From assembly GCA_015231925.1 (NCBI GenBank), contig JADGAQ010000020.1:1-35101 (forward strand): a stretch of 35,101 nucleotides of DNA. Direction: 5' to 3'. The notes beneath the pieces are model-generated. The model did not search any database, was not told the DNA's origin, and was given only the letters and a program-made list of their open reading frames with translations. The position numbers and the translations under genes are program-made. The stretch is from Magnetococcales bacterium. GTDB taxonomy: Bacteria > Pseudomonadota > Magnetococcia > Magnetococcales > JADGAQ01. Shown here one piece after another: positions 32,002 to 35,101 of this stretch. Every line of letters begins with the position of its first letter. Within the stretch, counting starts at the first letter, position 1.

Positions 32002-35001
32002 ATGTCGGTGCAATTTCGCGATTTTCGTGTACGTTTTGTCCCCGGAATGACTCTCCTGGTGGTGCTGATGGTGCTTGTCCTCAATCTGGGCACCACCCTG
32101 ATCCTGCATCGGGAGAGTCAGGTGGCTGCCGCCCGATTGGCCCAGCCCCTGGCCCAATCCATCACCCGCAACGTGGCCGGTCGGCTGGAACGCCTCTTCG
32201 ACGGGGTGTTGATGGAAAGCCGGCTGCTCTCCATGTCGCCGGATGTCGCCCTCCCTCCCCAGGATGATGCCCTTTCCCATCCCGCTCTGCCCCTGCTCCA
32301 TTCCGCCCTGGACGAAAACCCCAACCTCTATTCCGCCTATATCGGGCACTCCAACGGCGACTTTCTTCAGGTTATCGCCGTGCGTCGGGATCCCGTGGTG
32401 ACGGAGGCGCTGCAAACCCCCAAGGAGACCTATTGGGCGGTGCGATGCATCGACGGAGAGGGCGAATCTCGCAAGGCCTACTGGCGTTTCCTGAGCAAGG
32501 ATCGGGAGTTCCTCGGTTCCCGTATCGAAGAAAAACCGGCTTACGATCCCCGTCTGCGCACCTGGTATCGCCAGGCATTGGAAGAGCGTGCTTTTACGGA
32601 GGTCTACCTGTTCCAATCCTCCAAGGAGCCGGGCATTACCGCCATGATGCCCCTGCCCGGAAAGGTCGGGGTGGTCGGGCTCGATTTGAGCTTGCGACAA
32701 ATCGGACGCTTGTTGGATATGGAGGAGATCTCCGCGAGCGGGGCACTCCTGGTCGTGGATTCCCAGCAGCGTTTTCTGGCAGGCCACGGCACGCCTTTTC
32801 TGGTGTCGCCCGCCCCGTTGACTTCCCTGAAGCAGATGGGGCGCGTACTGCTGGGCTTCGAGGATGAGATCATCCGCATGCAGCGGGAAAAGGATGCGGA
32901 TCGGGTGGCCAGTGTCGTCGCCCCCGACGGGGAGGAGTACCTTCTGGTGGTCATCCCCGGCGAGCAGGGAGGGGTACGGCAGTTGACGGTCATCTCCATG
33001 GCCCCGCTTTCCGATTTCACCCAGCATGTGGAGCGCATGCGCGACAAGATTCTGCAGGCCTCGCTGTTGCTGCTGCTCGGGGCGGTTCCCCTGATTCTGC
33101 TGTTATCCCGCCGGGTGGGACGCAATCTGGTGGCTCTGGCCAAAGACGCGGGACTTATCCGCAATTTCGATTTTTCGGGTGAACTGCCGAAAGGCTCCTT
33201 TATCGCCGAAGTGGATGTGATGATCCGCGCTTTCGGCATGATGAAGGAGACGGTGCGCGAACGCACCCACACCCTGGAAGTGGCCCGCGCCAAACTGGAA
33301 AAGCTGCTGGAAATCGGCATCGCCCTCTCTTCCTCCCATGACGACAAGTCGCTGCTGTCCACCATCATCGATGGGGGGAAAATGCTGCTGGGAGCCCAGG
33401 CCAGCACGCTGTTTCTGCGCACGGAGGATGACCGGCTGGTCTTCGCCCTGCGTTCCATGGAAGACGAACTGCCTTTTCAGTCGCTCTCCATGTATTTGGA
33501 GAACGGGGAGCCCAACCACCACTTCGTTTCGACCCATGTGGCCCTGACCGGCGAGACGGTGGTTATCGACGACGTGCGTCGTGACGAGCGGTTCGATCTT
33601 TCCGGCACCTTGGAATTCGATATGCGCACCGGGTTTTTCACCCGTTCGATGATTGCACTGCCGCTGTTGACCACCCGTGGCCGGGTGATGGGGGTATTGC
33701 AGGTACTCAACGCCGGGGGCGGGGCGGAAGGCGTCACCTTTAACGAGGAGGACTGCAACTTCGCCCGGGCGCTGGCCTCCCAGGCGGCGGTGGCCATGGA
33801 GAACCAGCAGTTGCTGGTCACCCAGCGGGAGTTGTTCCAGGCCATCGTTCACATGGTTGCGGGCGCTATCGACGCCAAATCGCCCTATACCCGTGGTCAC
33901 TGCGAACGGGTTCCGATTCTGGCGGGGTTGATGGCTCAGGCGGCGGTCGAGTCCGACCGGGCCGAATTCGCCGGATTTTCCCTGGACGAAGAGGAGGCGG
34001 AAGCCTTTCAGATCGCCTCCTGGCTGCACGATTGCGGCAAGGTGACCACCCCGGAGCATGTGGTGGACAAGGCCACCAAACTGGAGACCATCTACAACCG
34101 CATCCATGAGATACGCACCCGCTTCGAGGTGTTGTACCGCGACGCCCACATCCGTTTTCTGCAGGAGGTGCTGGCGGGACGGGAGTCGGTGGCGGACCTG
34201 GGGGATTTCCTGAGGAGGTCGTTGCAGGGACTGCAAGAGGATTTCGCCTTTCTGGCGGAATGCAATGTCGGCAACGAATTCATGGCGGAAGACAAGTTGC
34301 AGCGTTTGCGGGATCTGGCGGCGGTGACCTGGACCCGCCATTTCGACGATCGTCTGGGGCTATCCCACATGGAGTTGAACCGCCTGGCGGGGATTGTTTC
34401 TGCGCCGCTGCCCGTGGTGGAACAACTACTGGCCGACAAGTCGGAGCATCGGGTGGCCCGCAGCGCCGAGGAACTGGCCCGACCTTTCGGCGACAATCCG
34501 CATGGTTTCTGTGTACCGGTGCCGAAGGATCGCATGCATCTCGGGGAGTTGTACAACCTTTCCGTGCGCCGGGGCACCCTGACGGCGGAAGAGCGTTTCA
34601 TCATTCAGGACCACATCGTCCAGACCATACTGATGCTCAAGGAGCTGCCTTTCCCGGCCCATCTGAAGAGTGTGCCGGAGGTGGCGGGGGCGCATCACGA
34701 AACCATGCTGGGGACCGGTTATCCGCGCGGTTTGAAGCGGGAGCAGATGTCGATTCCGGCGCGGATTCTGGCCCTGGCGGATGTCTTCGAAGCCCTGACG
34801 GCCTCGGACCGGCCCTACAAAAAAAGCAAAACCTTGAGCGAGGCTCTGCGCATCATGGCCGGCATGGTCCGGGACCAACACCTGGATGCGGAGGTCTTCC
34901 GCCTCTTTCTGGAGAGCGGAGTCTATCTGGACTACGCCGAGGAGTACCTGGAGCCCGATCAGATTGATCGGGTGGATGTTTCGGGGTTGATAGCCGTTTG
35001 A
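32002..35001 (+). CDS. Cache-GAF-HD-GYP sensor phosphodiesterase with a long insertion in the HD-GYP domain
   Basis: This 999-residue membrane protein begins with a helix (about 12-32), followed by a periplasmic double-Cache-like sensor (about 35-345), a second helix (about 350-370), a HAMP-like linker, a GAF domain (about 425-605) and an HD-GYP domain (about 610-985). HD-GYP enzymes hydrolyse c-di-GMP. Active-site motifs are GHCERV, HDCGK with His676-Asp677, HHE (898-900), GTGYP (904-908) and ALADVFEALTASDRPYK. About 155 extra residues sit between the HD motif and the HHE/GYP half, rich in helix and without recognised motifs. GGGGA lies eight bases before the ATG. It is probably co-transcribed with the pseudokinase gene. 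Confidence 0.93.
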   Translation: MSVQFRDFRVRFVPGMTLLVVLMVLVLNLGTTLILHRESQVAAARLAQPLAQSITRNVAGRLERLFDGVLMESRLLSMSPDVALPPQDDALSHPALPLLHSALDENPNLYSAYIGHSNGDFLQVIAVRRDPVVTEALQTPKETYWAVRCIDGEGESRKAYWRFLSKDREFLGSRIEEKPAYDPRLRTWYRQALEERAFTEVYLFQSSKEPGITAMMPLPGKVGVVGLDLSLRQIGRLLDMEEISASGALLVVDSQQRFLAGHGTPFLVSPAPLTSLKQMGRVLLGFEDEIIRMQREKDADRVASVVAPDGEEYLLVVIPGEQGGVRQLTVISMAPLSDFTQHVERMRDKILQASLLLLLGAVPLILLLSRRVGRNLVALAKDAGLIRNFDFSGELPKGSFIAEVDVMIRAFGMMKETVRERTHTLEVARAKLEKLLEIGIALSSSHDDKSLLSTIIDGGKMLLGAQASTLFLRTEDDRLVFALRSMEDELPFQSLSMYLENGEPNHHFVSTHVALTGETVVIDDVRRDERFDLSGTLEFDMRTGFFTRSMIALPLLTTRGRVMGVLQVLNAGGGAEGVTFNEEDCNFARALASQAAVAMENQQLLVTQRELFQAIVHMVAGAIDAKSPYTRGHCERVPILAGLMAQAAVESDRAEFAGFSLDEEEAEAFQIASWLHDCGKVTTPEHVVDKATKLETIYNRIHEIRTRFEVLYRDAHIRFLQEVLAGRESVADLGDFLRRSLQGLQEDFAFLAECNVGNEFMAEDKLQRLRDLAAVTWTRHFDDRLGLSHMELNRLAGIVSAPLPVVEQLLADKSEHRVARSAEELARPFGDNPHGFCVPVPKDRMHLGELYNLSVRRGTLTAEERFIIQDHIVQTILMLKELPFPAHLKSVPEVAGAHHETMLGTGYPRGLKREQMSIPARILALADVFEALTASDRPYKKSKTLSEALRIMAGMVRDQHLDAEVFRLFLESGVYLDYAEEYLEPDQIDRVDVSGLIAV

Positions 35002-35048
35002 GGTGACACACTCCGTCCGATACCATTCGGTCAATGTAACTATTTAAA

Positions 35049-35101
35049 TATACGGGGGTTCGGGGGGGATTATCCCCCCCGACGGGTCCAGGGCAGCGCC
35101 C
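35049..35101. repeat. GC-rich dispersed repeat, copy 2 (runs to right edge)
   Basis: TATACGGGGGTTCGGGG and the following bases match 11534-11585 with one visible difference. The copy begins about 50 bases after the HD-GYP stop codon and is cut by the window edge, so its full length is unknown. Confidence 0.85.

Overview
The window is a GC-rich stretch of a Gram-negative, probably alphaproteobacterial or Magnetococcia-like chromosome. That placement is inference from gene content: multi-PAS hybrid kinase, HD-GYP protein, MotAB/PilZ cluster, and GC-rich GGGTCCAGGGC-type dispersed repeats. No rRNA, tRNA or CRISPR array was recognised. Genes are dense, often overlap by ATGA or GTGA, and are punctuated by two families of dispersed repeats.

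Layout. 1-393: the N-terminus of an AAA ATPase running off the left edge. 565-6394: a hybrid histidine kinase whose own Hpt domain has lost its phospho-histidine, a receiver-Hpt protein with that histidine intact, and a DUF1015 protein. 6437-10313 (minus): a MotA/MotB-like pair and two PilZ proteins. Both stator-like proteins lack classical ion-channel residues. 10415-12735 (minus): mtnA and prmA, separated by repeats. 12814-13401: a HAD-IB phosphatase. 13566-14411 (minus): a D-amino-acid transaminase.

14825-21572 is the most unusual part. Four tightly packed plus-strand genes encode an HTH/P-loop ATPase, a P-loop ATPase fused to a complete type I L-asparaginase, a second asparaginase with extra N- and C-terminal regions, and a YbaK-like aminoacyl-tRNA editing domain fused to an Asp/Glu-racemase-like domain. 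This looks like an undescribed ATPase-controlled asparagine/aspartate/aminoacyl-tRNA system, possibly for defence or stress. It lies next to the divergent D-amino-acid transaminase and is followed by a 49-residue small ORF and a perfect 14-bp hairpin.

22048-26786 (minus): a GT-C glycosyltransferase, DprE2, DprE1, GtrA and a UbiA-type phosphoribosyltransferase, which together resemble a polyprenyl-phosphate-arabinose pathway with its own transferase. 26900-28611: rfbA and rfbD for dTDP-rhamnose. 28867-29754: metF. 29875-31974: a membrane pseudokinase with a C-terminal SPOR domain. 32002-35001: a Cache-GAF-HD-GYP c-di-GMP phosphodiesterase whose catalytic domain carries a long insertion.

An AT-rich palindromic repeat bounded by TTTGACTTT occurs as two large hairpins (13399-13568, 28607-28800) and one single arm (11701-11763). 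At three gene ends the outermost TGA of the repeat is itself the stop codon. A GC-rich repeat occurs at 11534-11585 and again at the right edge.
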